The translations under genes were made by a program, and so were the position numbers. DNA of 64,000 nt, taken from the NCBI RefSeq assembly GCF_963675165.1, contig NC_087383.1, forward strand, positions 6,967,139-7,031,138. The letters run 5' to 3'. The DNA comes from Halichondria panicea. Its lineage: Eukaryota; Porifera; Demospongiae; Suberitida; Halichondriidae. Shown in pieces: positions 32,530-46,220 of this stretch; position 1 is the first letter of the stretch; each line of letters opens with the position of its first letter. The notes below the pieces were generated by a model. It worked only from the letters and a program-made list of their open reading frames with translations. It was not told where the DNA came from and ran no database searches.

Positions 32530-35385
32530 TACTATAAGCCATGCACCATCACAAATACACTGAGGTGCCTTTTCTTACTACTCAACATCCAGGTAATCTA
32601 ATTCTTCATTATGGTGATAGCTTCCCAGTAACCTGCTTCCAATAATTTCACCGTCAAGCTTTGTTGGGGAACTCGGAGAGATCATCTTTGTCGTGAATTC
32701 TTGTCGGATAGATAAATATTTTGGTCACATTTTTGCTTATGTAATTAAATAGCTGGACCAGATTATGGTGCTGTTATAACACTTGCAGAGTGTGCTCTAT
32801 ATAGAACAATCAATAACATGATCTTGGTTTTGACATCTACACTTTATATAATACATCTTCATACAACTTTGTATATGCATGATTGTATAAGCATTCTCAG
32901 CACATTCCTAGCTTTTGTCATCGTATAACTATTGAGTATATTAATAGTACAAGCTTTGCAGTTTGTTGAGGAACTTAGATTCTCAAAAATTGTTGAGTGT
33001 CCTGAGGTATTTCACATCCGTATCACCTTGTTTGCTTTTATCGGGACCTCATAGGCTATTTTTGGCTTTCTCCATCAAAACTTGACACTGTTAATTACGT
33101 TACTAGCTATATATTATAATCTTATTTGTCGAGACAAAAAAAGAGGTATAATTTTGTACTAGTTTTGTATTGCTTTGCTTTGAATTTCAGGTACGGAAAT
33201 AACTTCGATGCAGTATACTCTTGGTTTGAACATAGTTTAGAGAATCCTTTTACGTCACTGTTTGCTCTTATAATTATATAGACTATAGCTAGTACTCGCG
33301 TTCCAGAAGTTTGAGTTGCACTGAGTGCATGCAATATTGTAGTGTGTAAAGAACGCTGGATGGTTATCGGGATTTTCCTGTTTAACTTGTAACGTGCATG
33401 TGGTAGTGGCCGGTGCCTGAGATAATTATGTTCGTTGGCAATCTCCTAGTTGTAGAAACTGGTAACATAAATGTATTAGCTGTACTTGAGGACTCTTATA
33501 TACCTACTTATTTTTTTATTCCGATTCGGAACGTTATATCTCATGGTTTTGCATGGGCTATCGTCAATTGCTCAGCTGTTAGTGATTGTTCCTTCACATT
33601 GCTCTCACATTCAACAGTTACAATGTCTATACGGGAATTTGTTCTTTTGAAAGCACTTTGAACTCTACTTCGGCATGCACGAGCATGTATAATGGGTTTC
33701 CTGTAATAAGCCTAACTGCTATTTGCATAACAGGTTTGCGAGAAAATAAAAATAATGTATAATGTACCACTCAGCATTATCATGGGAAATAGAAGTTATG
33801 CATAATTATCTGATCTGATGAATGATGCTGATATCAATTTCAGTTGTGTATAATTATACTCAGACATGAACAAGCTAGTTGGTAGCTTATAAGTTAAAAT
33901 TTTGAAATTCCCATGGCTATAGTATTCTACAGATATAATAGTTGTTATACAAATCATTGTAAGCAGCTAGGTCTTTATGCAATGGACAACAATGCACGGG
34001 AATGAGTTGTCAGGACGGATTGTCACTATATACATAATATATAGTGCCAATACAGAACTTTAACAATAATACTGTGCAAATAGTGTGCTACAAGGAGAAT
34101 GGGGAGCCCCAAGGCTGTCAGCCTAATGATAATTATAAAATTATTTTCTTTTTCTCTTTCAAATTTTACTATACGTAGCGGTGGTGTTCAGTCTGTCAAT
34201 TATCAATGATGATTTTGAAATTATCCTTATATTTTTTTGTAGCTATATCGAACCATTCGTACTTATTATCATAATTATGCATGTGCTATTAATTAACGTG
34301 TGCCTGGCCAATTGTGGATTGGATCTAACATGCAGTGGTAATAATTATCGGGATCTTTAAATTCACACAAAAGAGTATAATTATAGCCTCGATCCCTATA
34401 GTTGTTCACCTATTATAACCATTATAAGAGCGAAAACTCGGCCTGGAATCAAGACTACAATGTGTGGGGCTTAATATAAAGACATCAAAAATCTGTTTGT
34501 AGTTGTATACTGCATGATATAGCATTACCTGAGGTATAGACTCTTTCCCAGCCTCGTTATCTCTATTTCAACATTGTTATAAATCGGCCCGGGACCACTT
34601 TACAGAAAGTCCTCTATAATAACTATATTTAGTGCCGAAAGATAAAGTACTCCTCCATGCATGCCATGCCTAGTAGCTATAGTGCTTATATACAGTACAT
34701 ATCTTGTAATAACTAATAATAAGATGTGAGATTATGTATAGGTCAACCAGACTCTGATCATGAGGGTCAAATTATGTTAATTTAGTGCCCTATTATTCTC
34801 AATTATGCTAGTTCCTATAATTATAGAAGTCTCCCTATATCAAAAAATTATGCTCATAATTATTGATATAATTTGCGAAGCCCTAATCACATGACGGCAA
34901 TAATTTATAATATAATTATAGGGATGAGAATGACCATAAGCTAGCTATAATACATAAAGCTTTTTTCAGTAATACATTATTTTTACACCTGTCCAGACTA
35001 GCTATAATTATGTATTAAAACATCGAGAGGTACTGCATTGTCCCTATAAGCTTTATTGGAGTTTTCTTTATTATAGAGGTTCCATGCACTGACATGTCAG
35101 TACTATATATTAGTTAAGTCTGACTTGCTTTCCAACCTCAATCTAATAATCGTGTTCATTTATTACTTTGGTTTCTTTGTCAATCACTTTGATTATAATG
35201 TCAATTGTTAAATTCAAATGAACTACAAAAATTATGTATTGATTATAAATACCAAGTGCATGCTTAGAAAATATAAAAACTCGATTTTTATGAGACACAA
35301 TAAACACAATAAAAATACTATAATTATTCTATAATTATTAATTTTATGATTGAAGCTATTTGCAAACTAAATGAATTGTGAGTAT
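32530..35385. other. AT-rich stretch, no gene seen
   Basis: Only short frames occur. A degenerate MULE-like element lies at about 34384-34457 (TAGCCTCGATCCC ... GGCCTGGAATCAAGACTA). TATAATTATA-type palindromes are frequent. I find no exon with recognisable motifs. Confidence 0.5.
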
Positions 35386-35398
35386 CAAACATTCTACA

Positions 35399-35870
35399 GA
35401 GAGTTACTTGAGCAAGTGTTCCTGTACACCTCTCCACACGTGACAATGTCATTAGACAGTGATACCTCCTGTACAATATATATGGAGACAATCAGCATTA
35501 GTTTAATAATATTATTATACTTCACTGTCATACACTAGTACAGTCTATAGCATGTACCCAACACAAGACACTAATGCATGCATGTTTGGACATCACTAAA
35601 ATTAATCTTGATTATACTCACATTGAGTCAAGTTTTGCTGAGAAAGGATCGTGTCTTTTCCAGAGAATCAAGCATTCAGTCATGACTACTTGAGTTTCAT
35701 TCTTATGGTACAACTTATTCACATCGGCCTGTTCTGCAGGAGTTAGCTAGTCCCATTGCATTCGCATAGATTTTTGACCCGTCAAAATATTCGGCCAGGT
35801 AGGAATTATCAGAGTCCCCTATTTCACTGTTGAGCTGCTCGTCAGTCAGACTGTATCTGCTCACTCTATA
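35399..35870 (-). pseudogene. Decayed duplicate of the Roc-COR gene's Death-domain exons
   Basis: Minus strand: VSRYSLTDEQLNSEIGDSDN and SYLAEYFDGSKIYANAMGL are identical to the exon at 38397-38737. A 4-base insertion after GL (AACTAGCT...) and a deletion of most of the KALLELILGLRKD segment follow. Next come matching intron sequence and a terminal exon (about 35399-35471) reading EVSLSNDIVTCGEVYRNTCS SNSL, stop. The functional counterpart of that terminal exon is 38180-38236. The coding core is destroyed, so this is a pseudogene fragment made by local duplication of about 500 bases. Confidence 0.85.
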
Positions 35871-36012
35871 GACCTTTTGCCAATAATTATTATGATCTGA
35901 ACATACCAAGTGATAGGCCTTATCTAAAGCTACGTAATGCACCTCTTAGAGAAAAGTTGAAAGTCTCTTATCAATCATGCACCCTTGTTTTGTTGACTGT
36001 ATTAATGCAGAG

Positions 36013-36618
36013 AAGGGCCGTAGATAGCGTAGGTTTGCATGGGTGGCAAAAATATCAGCTGAACATTTTTACTAAAAAAAAATGGTCAACTGTTTTTCAT
36101 ATCCTTTGAGTATGGCAACTTGTAACTTGCTGTGGCACCAACTTAGCTATTCATGGAGCAACTGAAACAAGGTAGCTTGTACTAAGAAGATGCTCCTGCT
36201 TCCCAGAGGCGTAGTAGTGGAGCTCTAAATATCAGTATAAAAGGTCCGATCACTTTTTCTCGGCAGTTATTATAAGCAAGCACAGGGCCAGAAGTGATAG
36301 TTTACAGCTTGTAAACTATGTTTGTACTTGCGAGTGTACATCAACAGTTTACAATGTTGTTGAATTTTAGTTCATCTACAATAGTTTCCTTCATAGTTTA
36401 CAAAGAAAGTTGATAGTGTACAACGTTGTATACTACTGTAAATGAACTCTTTTGGCCCTGTGAAGCGCTTTAGATAGCCCTGCCTATACACTTCAATATC
36501 AATACATGTAAGGCATGTGCAGATGAATGTTTCACAGTATACTTCTGGCAGATCTACAGATCTAGAATGCCAGGGAGGCAACTGCCACTCCTGCCCCCCC
36601 CCCCGCTGTCTACGGCCC
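36013..36618. mobile_element. 606-bp DNA element, 7-bp target duplication
   Basis: Ends 'aagggccgtagatagcg' and 'cgctgtctacggccc' are inverted, and TGCAGAG occurs on both sides (36006-36012 and 36619-36625). Its interior ends in a C10 run. It is possibly related to the 184-553 element, which also has a 7-bp duplication, but the ends differ. Confidence 0.75.
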
Positions 36619-37452
36619 TGCAGAGTTAGAGGGTACACTGTAAAAAATTATGTGTGTGGTTTCACGCAGAGTGCATTGTGTGACTATAATAATTATTGTG
36701 GCAAATGTGTGTGCATTTTTTCCTGATATTTGCCATACTAATTATAAATATATATAGTCATGCACTTGTGTGATAACCATGCACACATTATACAGTGTAT
36801 ACTATATACACAATATTTTTATGTGCATGTGATCATTCATAGGGTCTTTTAGTTTATCGAAGGTGCATGTCACTGTACGTAGTATCAATTTATTATTCGT
36901 TAATAACAGTTCATTTCCTCCTCCCCACACACCTACTGTCATGGAGATGTAGTGATCCCCCTTTCCGCGGGTATACTTTTATCATTGTGCAATAACTAGC
37001 CCATGCACTCCATTATAATGACTGAACATTGGTTCAGTCATTATAATTGTGAACTTGGCCTATAACCATGACGAATATGGAGTCTCAACAGATCAGAAGC
37101 AAAACAATGAGTCAGTTAAGTTTTGTATGTATCTTGTTTAGTATTTCCACATGCACATGCACGTCCCCACAGAAGTGACAGTTGGAAATGTCAGCAACGT
37201 AGCTATAATTATACCCGGCCATGCACTGTCTTTGATACTATATAACAATTATTATAGTTAAGATCTACATGCATGCATGCATGCCCATGGGGAAAGTATC
37301 TCACTGTGTCAGGAAAGGTAAATATTATACAATATGTGTGCATATCATGTGACTTGCGTTGTGAAGCAAATTAAACTTTTTGTGTTGTAACTTCGAGGGA
37401 AACGTTACGGTATTATTTTGGTAAGGTATATTAATTTTGTAGAATAGGTATA

Positions 37453-37708
37453 CAGTGGAACCACTGTTAACAACCACCACTGAATAATATATAATAAATT
37501 TATTATTAAAGGCCAGTTACCATGCATGCAGGCACCTTTGCAGGTCATGCATGCATGTACTTGTATACATGCAGCTGCCTTAAATAAATTGTTAGTCCTG
37601 TTAAACAAAATCCCGGGCCAACTTAAATTGTTATACATCTTCTAGATCGTTTGTATAATTATAGAGAGTATATATAATGTCCATTGTCCCTTTATAGAGG
37701 ATCCACTG
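37453..37708. mobile_element. 256-bp Tc1/pogo-type MITE
   Basis: Starts CAGTGGAACCACTGTTAACA and ends 'tttatagaggatccactg', with TA on each side. Same family as 29299-29492. Confidence 0.65.
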
Positions 37709-38179
37709 TATATTATATATAAATAGTACATCGAATGTTCCCCCATGCACACACACGTATATAGTTAGCAATGTCTCACACAGGGAAAATATTTAAATTT
37801 CCTGCTATACAGCTGTGCTGCTACAGTGCAGCCCTTTAAAATCTGCACATTTCCTGAAAAATGGCAGGTGTCCTGCAACCTACTTACAAAGGATAGTGCA
37901 CGTTTCCTGTACAGTTTCTTTTACTATTCCTGAAGAAGTCAGGACATAATTATGTGTAACATTCATAAAGGACAGGAAATTTTACATGTGTGTTCATTTC
38001 TTGCTATCACTAATGTCAATAATACAAATGAACTACAAAACAATGAATAGTATATAATTATACTGAGAGCATAGAAAGTGTAAACTTGAAACGTATTAAA
38101 TTAGAGACACAAGCTAGGAACCAATACTTATCGTTTTCGCTATATTTATGAAGCTACGTACGTAAAATAAAATTATTAT

Positions 38180-41100
38180 CTACAGAGAGTTACTATAAAC
38201 TCTTCCTGGACCAATGTCATCAGACAGTGACACCTCCTGTAAAATATAAAGACATGCAATCAGCATTAGTTTGATAACACTGTCATACAAGCTAGTATCA
38301 ATAGTACAGTCTGGCATGTATACCCAACACAAGACAATAATGCATGACTGTGGTAAGCATGTACATCACTGAAATTAATCTTGATTCTATACTCACTTGA
38401 GTCAAGTGCTGACAGATATCATCAGCTATCTTGTCTTTCCTCAGTCCCAGTATCAACTCCAGTAGAGCTTTGTAAGTTGCTGAGAAAGGATCGTGTCTTT
38501 TCCAGAGAATCAAGCATTCAGTCATGGCTACTTGAGTTCCATTCTTATGGTACAACTCATTCACATCGGCCTGTTCTGCAGGAGTTAGTCCCATTGCATT
38601 CGCATAGATTTTTGACCCGTCGAAATATTCGGCCAGGTAGGAATTATCAGAGTCCCCTATTTCACTATTGAGCTGCTCGTCAGTCAGACTGTATCTGCTC
38701 ACTAGACCTTGGAGTGTGACTCGATTAGCGGGTGGTCCTATAATTATAGAGGTCCATTATTATACTAAATAGCAATCAAAATAATAACTATAAGCATTTA
38801 TGTCCTATCACTTCAGTCTCTACCTCACAATGACAATACAATTGTATGGTACATCAATGCAGCTAGATCGATGATTTTTGTTCAAAAGGATCGATATAAT
38901 TATAAATAATTGTATGTATCGCAAAAGTCCAAGTCTAAAATTAATGGCTCCATCAGCGGAGCCTTGCAGCTGTACCATGCATGCAATGGTAGCTTTTTAT
39001 AGTGCAGAGCTAATAACTACTAAGTATAGAGTAGCAAAACCACCTCTGTGGACAAGTTTTGCTATAATTGTGCACTCTTCTGAAAAGGTTGCAATGGCAT
39101 TCCAAGTAAATAAAGGCATATTAACTCGAGAACAAAGCATTATTTTGCAAATCCACGAAAAAAACATGGCTATAATTATAGAAACTCTTATACTTGAACT
39201 TCATTGATCCTTGAGCAGCTGAAGCAGACACACACACAAACACAGTACCGTATATATATACCTTGAACGCCCACTGAGGCAGAAATAATAATAACCCCTA
39301 AACCTATTATAAACGTGCATTGTTAAAATTAATGTGCCACAATTAATTTTAGTGAGATCTCACCACGGCTTGAGGGTAATTGTCTGACTTCTGTCCTCTC
39401 CTCAATAGTTGTCAACGTGGCTCCGTCTAATAAATTATATAGGAGGGGAATACAGTCATTCACGAGAATTTGACTATAATTATAACCATGCATGTAATAT
39501 CAGGTAAACAATAACAGTATATAGCTATAATAAAAATCAGTGCATGGATTGCCACTTTCAGACGCCCAAGGGGATAAGCGGCAAAATGGGTTAATTTAGT
39601 GCTCACCTATTGTGCTTGGACTGGGTGAGGGTTCAGACTCATCAGGTTGCTGCGGCAACATGTTTTCACAAAATAACGTAGGAACAACACCAGCCAAAAC
39701 CTAATCATGAGACAAAAGTATATTTCAACATAACAAACTTATGAGTCTGGAAACATGATACAATTTTGGTACATAATGCACATAACATTCAATTAGTTTC
39801 CATGACTCACGAGAGGGTTCTTCCCAGAGAAGACACTGAGTGGATCCAGAATCAGTCTCAATGCTTTGCAAGTGCCGTCACCACTGTCCCTCCTCCACAC
39901 CGTCAGAACATGCTCTAGACTGCCACTGATTCCATGTGTGCTCTTAGCAGCCCTAGAAACAACTGAACAAACAATGTCTGATAGTTCACGATTCTTGCTC
40001 CAACAAGATGAAAGAGCTGAGAGCAGTCCATCAGAGAGTTTCTCATCGTGTGCTGGGTCACCTTCGTTGTATAGAGCTTGTAGAATATTCTCACCGAGAT
40101 CAGCGTACACTTCAGATTGGAGCAGCTCACTCACTGGTACAACTTGTGTGCTGGTTGTGGATTTAACGAATTCCTTCTGACAAGAAATACTTTTAGCAAC
40201 AGATTTCATACTAAACAATGGAGCACCAGCGATGTCAGTGGAAGGTAACAACCGTTCGTCCGTGTCTATGTTGGGGCAAAACTCACGAGCAGCTTCAACC
40301 ACTTTGTTGATAACAGTGGATCGTACATCGAGTACATCTAACGAGACCTTAGGTGCTTGTAGTTGAATAGTGACACTCTTCATCTCCATCACCTCAACAC
40401 GGACTCTGATTCCATCCTCAGTGACCCAACACACACCAGTCTTCCAGACTGAGCATTGACCTTGCAAGGCAGGATTGTCAGTGTCCACCACTGGAGCAAG
40501 ACCAAGCGATAGAGACAGTCGAAGGAGAAGAACGTGAAGAAATCGAGGGTTGAAAAAATGGTCATTGTGTGCACAGGCCAGGGACCAGTTGAAATTGTAC
40601 TGGAAATTAATAGTGTTGGCCATTGGTTCGCTGGAAGCTACCAATCGGATTAGTGCTGGACAGAAGATGAAGCCTCCAGAGACGGACACAGACGTTGCAG
40701 GAAGATGCTGGTCGATAAGACTGAGCACTATTTTGTCTTCAATTGGAACGGCTAGCTCGAGATGAAATAAGTATCCAATGAGCATGTCGATGTTGAAATT
40801 GGGGAAGTGTTTAGAAAGATCTGATTTTAGAACAACCCCAGTACTTGTGGAAAGCTCACAATGCTGTGTGAAATCTTCGGGAGCAAAGATGGTGCCATTT
40901 ACTTCAGCCAAGAGTTTCGATTTGTCAATAACGATGAAGCTCCTTTCTGGAAAGGAAGCATTGCAAAGGAAAAGAATATGACCTTTGTCACTGAGTTGAA
41001 CACAGATCTCAACAAGTCGTGGAATGCTGGTGGGCACGAAAGAAAGAACTTTTTCATCTTTTCTAGAAACTCGATCCTTTATTTTCCCTTGAACTTCTTC

Positions 41101-42008
41101 CAGGGTTACAGCAATCTCACCCGAGTACTTGTCAAGAAGGTGGACAAGAAACATATGAGCATTGAGGCTCACAGACAACCGCTCTCGAATGGAAGCACAG
41201 CTAGTTCCAACAATATCCCTAAAAATCGTCATGCCATCAGAACTTGAAAAACGACAATCCATTGAAACAAAACCAGCAAGATCAAACATTGGAAACTTTT
41301 GAACGGCTCGTACTATAATTTTCTTCTTTTGCTCCGCTTGTGTGCTTGTCACGAGATCAGCATGACTACCTATCGCAATGAGTGGTGCTTTGCCCTCCAT
41401 ATTGCCACACTGGTTGGCAACAATTCCCAACCAATAGGAGACAGAGGTTGCTGTGATGGTGTCGTTATTCTGGAGACTGATTACCATGACAAAAACGGGT
41501 GGACACGTATCGACTGTATTCTTGATAATGGCAGCGTGACTGCTGTAGTAGATCTCTTGACCAGCAAAGTCATAGACCAACACATCTCCAAAGACACGGC
41601 TCTTGAATAATCGAGGGATGATTCCGGCTGTTTTCTTGCTAACTCCATCGACTTCTTTAGGAGAGACGAAGATGTTGACTAGAGATGTGAATGCAGTTGG
41701 CTCGTGTTCCATTGCTTCAATGAGAGTGCTCTTTCCTTCTCCACCGTGGCCGATAACAAGCATCTTCACTGGGTTTTTCAGGGGATCCTTTGAAAACACG
41801 TTACCAAGAGCTTTGCGATGATTGGTATAGACATCTTCGGCAGTAGCTCCATGTTGCAACAAGAGTAGAATGATTTCCTTGTTCTCGGCAAGAAAGAGTG
41901 GTGTGTGTCCATCGTCATCTTTGATATTGGGATCACAGCCAACAACGTCATTCAGAAGATATTCCACGATTTCGGTATTCCCATACTGGCAGGCAAGTAG
42001 AAGAACAT
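38180..42008 (-). CDS. Ankyrin-Roc-COR-Death (ROCO family) protein, C-terminal 917 residues
   Basis: Minus-strand exons 39811-42008, 39607-39700, 39364-39426, 38397-38737 and 38180-38236 join in phase with no break. The first begins in a split codon, so upstream exons exist. Order: ankyrin units (LLLACQYGNTEIVEYLL, DDDGHTPLFLAENKE); a Roc GTPase with P-loop GHGGEGKS, switch II DFAGQE and base-recognition GSHAD; COR (about 300 residues); a linker rich in S/P; a Death domain (SLTDEQLNSEIGDSDNSYLA ... GLTPAEQADVN ... CLILWKRHDP); then a short tail. ROCO proteins are GTP-switched signalling scaffolds; a Death domain implies apoptosis or innate-immune signalling. An interspersed repeat lies in the intron before the Death exon. 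Confidence 0.9.
39000..39240 (-). repeat. Interspersed SINE-like repeat in ROCO intron
   Basis: The reverse complement matches the family at 46133-46500, including 'ttgatccttgagcagctg', 'ttccaagtaaata' and 'cactcttctgaaaaggt'. It fills part of the intron between exons 39364-39426 and 38397-38737. Confidence 0.6.
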
Positions 42009-44981
42009 CTGTAATGGATATGCATCAGTAATCATTAAGCACTTACATAATTATATGCAGTACTCTATAATAATGATTCGTTCATACAAGTTTTGGTTAT
42101 TCGAAGATATCTCATACATTCACGTGTTGTGTAATGCATGATTATAGTGTAGGTAATTATAATTGTATTGTGATTTACTTATTATTGTCTTGCGTCATCT
42201 CTACGATGTACATCAAAGAAATTGCGAGTACTACAAAATAATGACAGAACTCACTGAGCCGTGACCACAAGGGCAATAATGAATGCGTAAAGCCAAGCGT
42301 CGTGCTACAATACGCCTACGCCCATATTTTAAGATTTAATTACAGTAACGTTAACCATAGAAATCACACATAATTGACAAGTTATAATGTCATGAAATTC
42401 AACATGTACAGTGCATCCAGCAGAGAGTAGATTACTGGCTGCACTTAAATGTTGATATCTTTTGATTAGAAATGGTGCTGATACAGGTGAATGAATAAGC
42501 TATATAATTATACACCATATCCCAAAAAATTAGAATGACGCTTTAATCAACCACAAACTTAATTAAGAGTGGGCGTACAGTTATTGTAGCCCACTTATGT
42601 GGTTGAAGCGTGATTGGTTTGTGGTTAGCAGCTGCTGATGTCATCAAAACAGTAGAAAATAGTAAAATTTGTAGTTTTTCAGTGTTATTACAGCAATGGA
42701 ATAAGCATAGAGGATGTTCTTGGTATCAAAACGTAGCCCATTAATTTTATCTGTAAACTTATTATAGAAATTTGAAAGCTATAATTATAAGCTATAATTT
42801 TCAGAAGTTATTACTCTAACCAAAAGTATACCTAAAAATCAGTAAATCATGAATTATATACACTGTGAACATATATAAGACCCATGAAGAATAGCCAGGA
42901 TACCTAAACCATTCAACATGCAACTATCTTATGAAGTCCGAGACCTTAGCTGTTTAAGGTTAGTATTTTATTACTCTAACCGATTACCCACTACAACAAT
43001 TTGCTGTTGTTCTTATTAATCCCCAAACCCACCACCTCATGTTGTCATGGAAAGTTTTTGGGATATGTTGTAGCTTATTCATTCACCTACACAATGGTAT
43101 CAGCACCATTTCTTAGAAAGGTTCCAATCAAACATTTAAGTACAGCCACTCACACAAATGTGGTAATCTACTCTCTAAGCTGCATGGATGCAATAACAAT
43201 AGAGATAAAAATTAATAATTATTCCTTTTTCGATACTGTATATTGGGAGATGTCTGAACACATTCACATGAATTGAATAAAGCAGATCCAAGGTTCTAAA
43301 TCAGTTTTGTTGTAGCTGTTGCTTCTGTGAGCTGTTTATAGGAAGGAGCTCTGCCTGACAGCATAATTAAACTTCGTAGCCAGTCAAAGAGCCAGAACAC
43401 ACGAGCCATGGAGAGAATCAGAACACAACAATCAGAGAGCCACAAACAGGGCCAGAGGGAGTAGACCTTTCAACATGACAGTTAACCTTTCCCAGCTCAA
43501 AATACAGACACCTTTTTTTTTTAAACTAGTAACCCAGACCCCAGCTATCTTGACACTATCATCATTACCTAGCAACTGACCACCCCCACTAACTAGTAAT
43601 TTTTTCACAATTATGTCAATATTGTATGAAGGCACAAAGAGACTAAAGACACTTAATAAGTGTTCTCAATGTTCTCACGGTGACACGGTTCAATCAGGAT
43701 CTGCAGAAACTTCTCTGCGAGGTTGTATTTCAGTGAGGATTATAACGGGTCAATAATAGCTAGAAGATCGACCAAAGATTCCAACGTTCGGTCACAAAAT
43801 TATTGACCGGGCAGAATTATCACGTGGCTTGTGTTCAATAAGCAGGAAATGTCATGAAAAAAACAGATATCACGTGATTGATTGAAATAGCCATTTTTGT
43901 GATAAAACCAGTGCATGCATGTATCATGCTAAGCCTCGATTCCAGGCCGCACTACACATCAGGGAAGTGGCCGGTGAAGGAGGCTAGCATATCATGCTAC
44001 GATAGCTAGCTCTAGCAAACAAGCAAGAGACATGCTACTGTGGCTACTTTAGAGTGAGAATTAAGGACTGCACATTTCAACTTCTTGACTGACCACTTTG
44101 TGCTATGTGTAGTCTGACATTTGTCACTTCACGTCTATTTGTGCACTAACTAGACTATAAGCCACATAATTATATGATGTTCTATACAGGTCCAGGACTT
44201 GGTCTATAATTATATGATTATGCTCAGGAGCTTTTTCCTCTGGCTCTCCATGTTATAGCTTGATCTCTGAAAAGCATAGATTCCTATTATACCTATATAG
44301 CTATAATAATTATTATGATCCACATAATTATGATGTTCTATAATTATTATAGTTACTTACAATGTCCAGGAGACTTGTTCTATAATTATATATGCTCAGG
44401 AGCTTCCTCTGGCTCTCCATACATGCTCTTTATTAATAGCTTGATATCTGAAAAGTAGATTCCTATATGATCCCAGTCACTGCATGTCCTCTCACTCAAT
44501 AATTATAAGCATCGTTGTTTAGCTGCCCTATATAAAACACCCTGAGGTTGTACTACGAAGATATTGGAGCCATTATCAAACGGTCACTAATCTTAGCCTC
44601 GTTCCCAGGCCTTTTTTCTTGCCGTTGTTCATCCATAAATAGAAGGTAGCAAAAAAGAATAGCAAAATAAGGCAGCATGCAAAAAAAGAAATTGGGGTAC
44701 AGTTAAGAAAAAGTATAAGGGCTTGGTTTAGGAAATGGCGTGATCCACAAGGATATTTATGAACGTGGGAGATATGTAGCCCACAATCGGGACGTAAGGT
44801 ATTCTCCCACGCATTCAATAATAATAAGACTTGTACTGAGATACTGCATGCCAACAAGCTACTGCATGCAAAGTCAGGGAACTAGCGTGGCCAGCTCTGG
44901 TGACAGTATAGCTACCTGCTAGATGATAATGATGACTAAGCTATTAGTTTAGATCTAAGACACAAGAATATAATTATTCTA
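42009..44981. other. No recognisable gene
   Basis: A 91-codon plus-strand frame (43001-43276) is unrecognised and lacks support. A short MULE-like miniature is at about 43932-43986. A pair of similar blocks ('tccaggactt ggtctataat' and 'tccaggagac ttgttctata') at about 44190 and 44360 indicates a local tandem duplication of about 170 bases. I could not find the upstream ankyrin exon of the ROCO gene here. Confidence 0.4.
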
Positions 44982-45713
44982 CAGGGTTTTGCATAATCTT
45001 TGCAATATCCACAAAAAAGCGTTTTGCGTTGAGCGTTCCTTATATGGTTATCTGTGGTCAACCATAAGTTGTAGATCTAAGTGCATGGCACTACTACTAC
45101 CAAGAGTTTATGATAGAGGAGAGAGTATCGAACGTAGGCATACTGTACATCAGATGTATGCGAAGAGTAACGTGACTTCCTGTATCTGTCACAAGCTTGG
45201 AATTTGCACACTGACCAATCCAGTGTGGGTGATGTAATCTATCAAGAAAGTAGATTACATCACCCACACTTGGATGAGTTGATAGATTACATCACCCACG
45301 CTTGGATTGGTCAGTGTGCAAATTCCAAGCTTGTGACAGATACAGGAAGTCACGTTACTCTCCGCATACATCTGATGTACAGTATGCCTACGTTCGATAC
45401 TCTCTCCTCTATCATAAACTCTTGCTACTACTGTATTCTACAACAGTTGATGGATCAACTTGAAGATTCTCAGCAACACTTTGATAAGATAGTCCAAGCA
45501 GCTCTGTCTGATGCACTATTCTCTGCATCTTATATCCCAAATAATGCCTTGATATTTTTTCACAAGAAAAAAGCCATTTTGATTTTGACTGTTGCTTCCC
45601 AATCAGACTTGGCATTTCACCACAATATGTATATGACACCACAATGTGTAAACATTAGATATCCTATAAGGAATGCTCTACACCCTCTATTTCAAAGATT
45701 CTGCAAAACCCTG
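44982..45713. mobile_element. Tc1/mariner-type element with HTH remnant and internal hairpin
   Basis: TIRs CAGGGTTTTGCATAATCTTT and the inverse (one mismatch) are flanked by TA on both sides. On the minus strand, near 45426-45520, a fragment reads LLGLSYQSVAENLQVDPSTV, a helix-turn-helix like the N-terminal DNA-binding part of Tc1/mariner transposases; the catalytic part is absent. Between 45102 and 45424 there is a large hairpin with arms of about 150 bases, in which 'gattacatcacccac' occurs three times. It looks like an internally deleted, rearranged transposon. Confidence 0.75.
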
Positions 45714-45715
45714 TA

Positions 45716-46170
45716 TATATAAACACACAATAATATTATAGACTCTAGCACTGCATACCCACGCTCATTTTCACCCTTCTACCGTCCTTCTACCCTCACA
45801 CGACTTCCCAATATAATTATACATGCTCTCCTTTTTGCTAACTCTATACCTCTATAAATGATTCCTCCAATTAATACTGTATTTTATTTTATTGAACAGT
45901 TTTAATTTTATCTTACCGTAATTATATTCCTCCATTCCTTCCGTATTTTATTGAACAATTACAGCTAGTATAGAATGTTTTGTGAGCATCAAACATAATT
46001 CTATGTGAACTTTGCGAGGGTTGATCAATTCACAATAATAAAATCGCAAAATATACTAGTAAATACACACGATCCTTACCAGAACGCAATAGTTAGATCG
46101 CAAAGGGTCAAATTTTCTGCTGCTTGAGCTTATTATGCCTCGGTGCGCATGTGCAAGCGAGGTATACGGT

Positions 46171-46220
<50 letters not shown>

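Noticed and set aside
43001-43276. 91-codon plus-strand frame
   Set aside because: AT-rich sequence, no domain, and no splice or duplication evidence.
45204-45722. 172-codon plus-strand frame
   Set aside because: It runs antisense through the Tc1/mariner-type element, including its hairpin. The informative frame is the minus-strand HTH remnant.
46170-46219. TG array as telomeric or CRISPR-like repeat
   Set aside because: It is a plain dinucleotide microsatellite inside a SINE-like repeat. There are no spacers of regular length.
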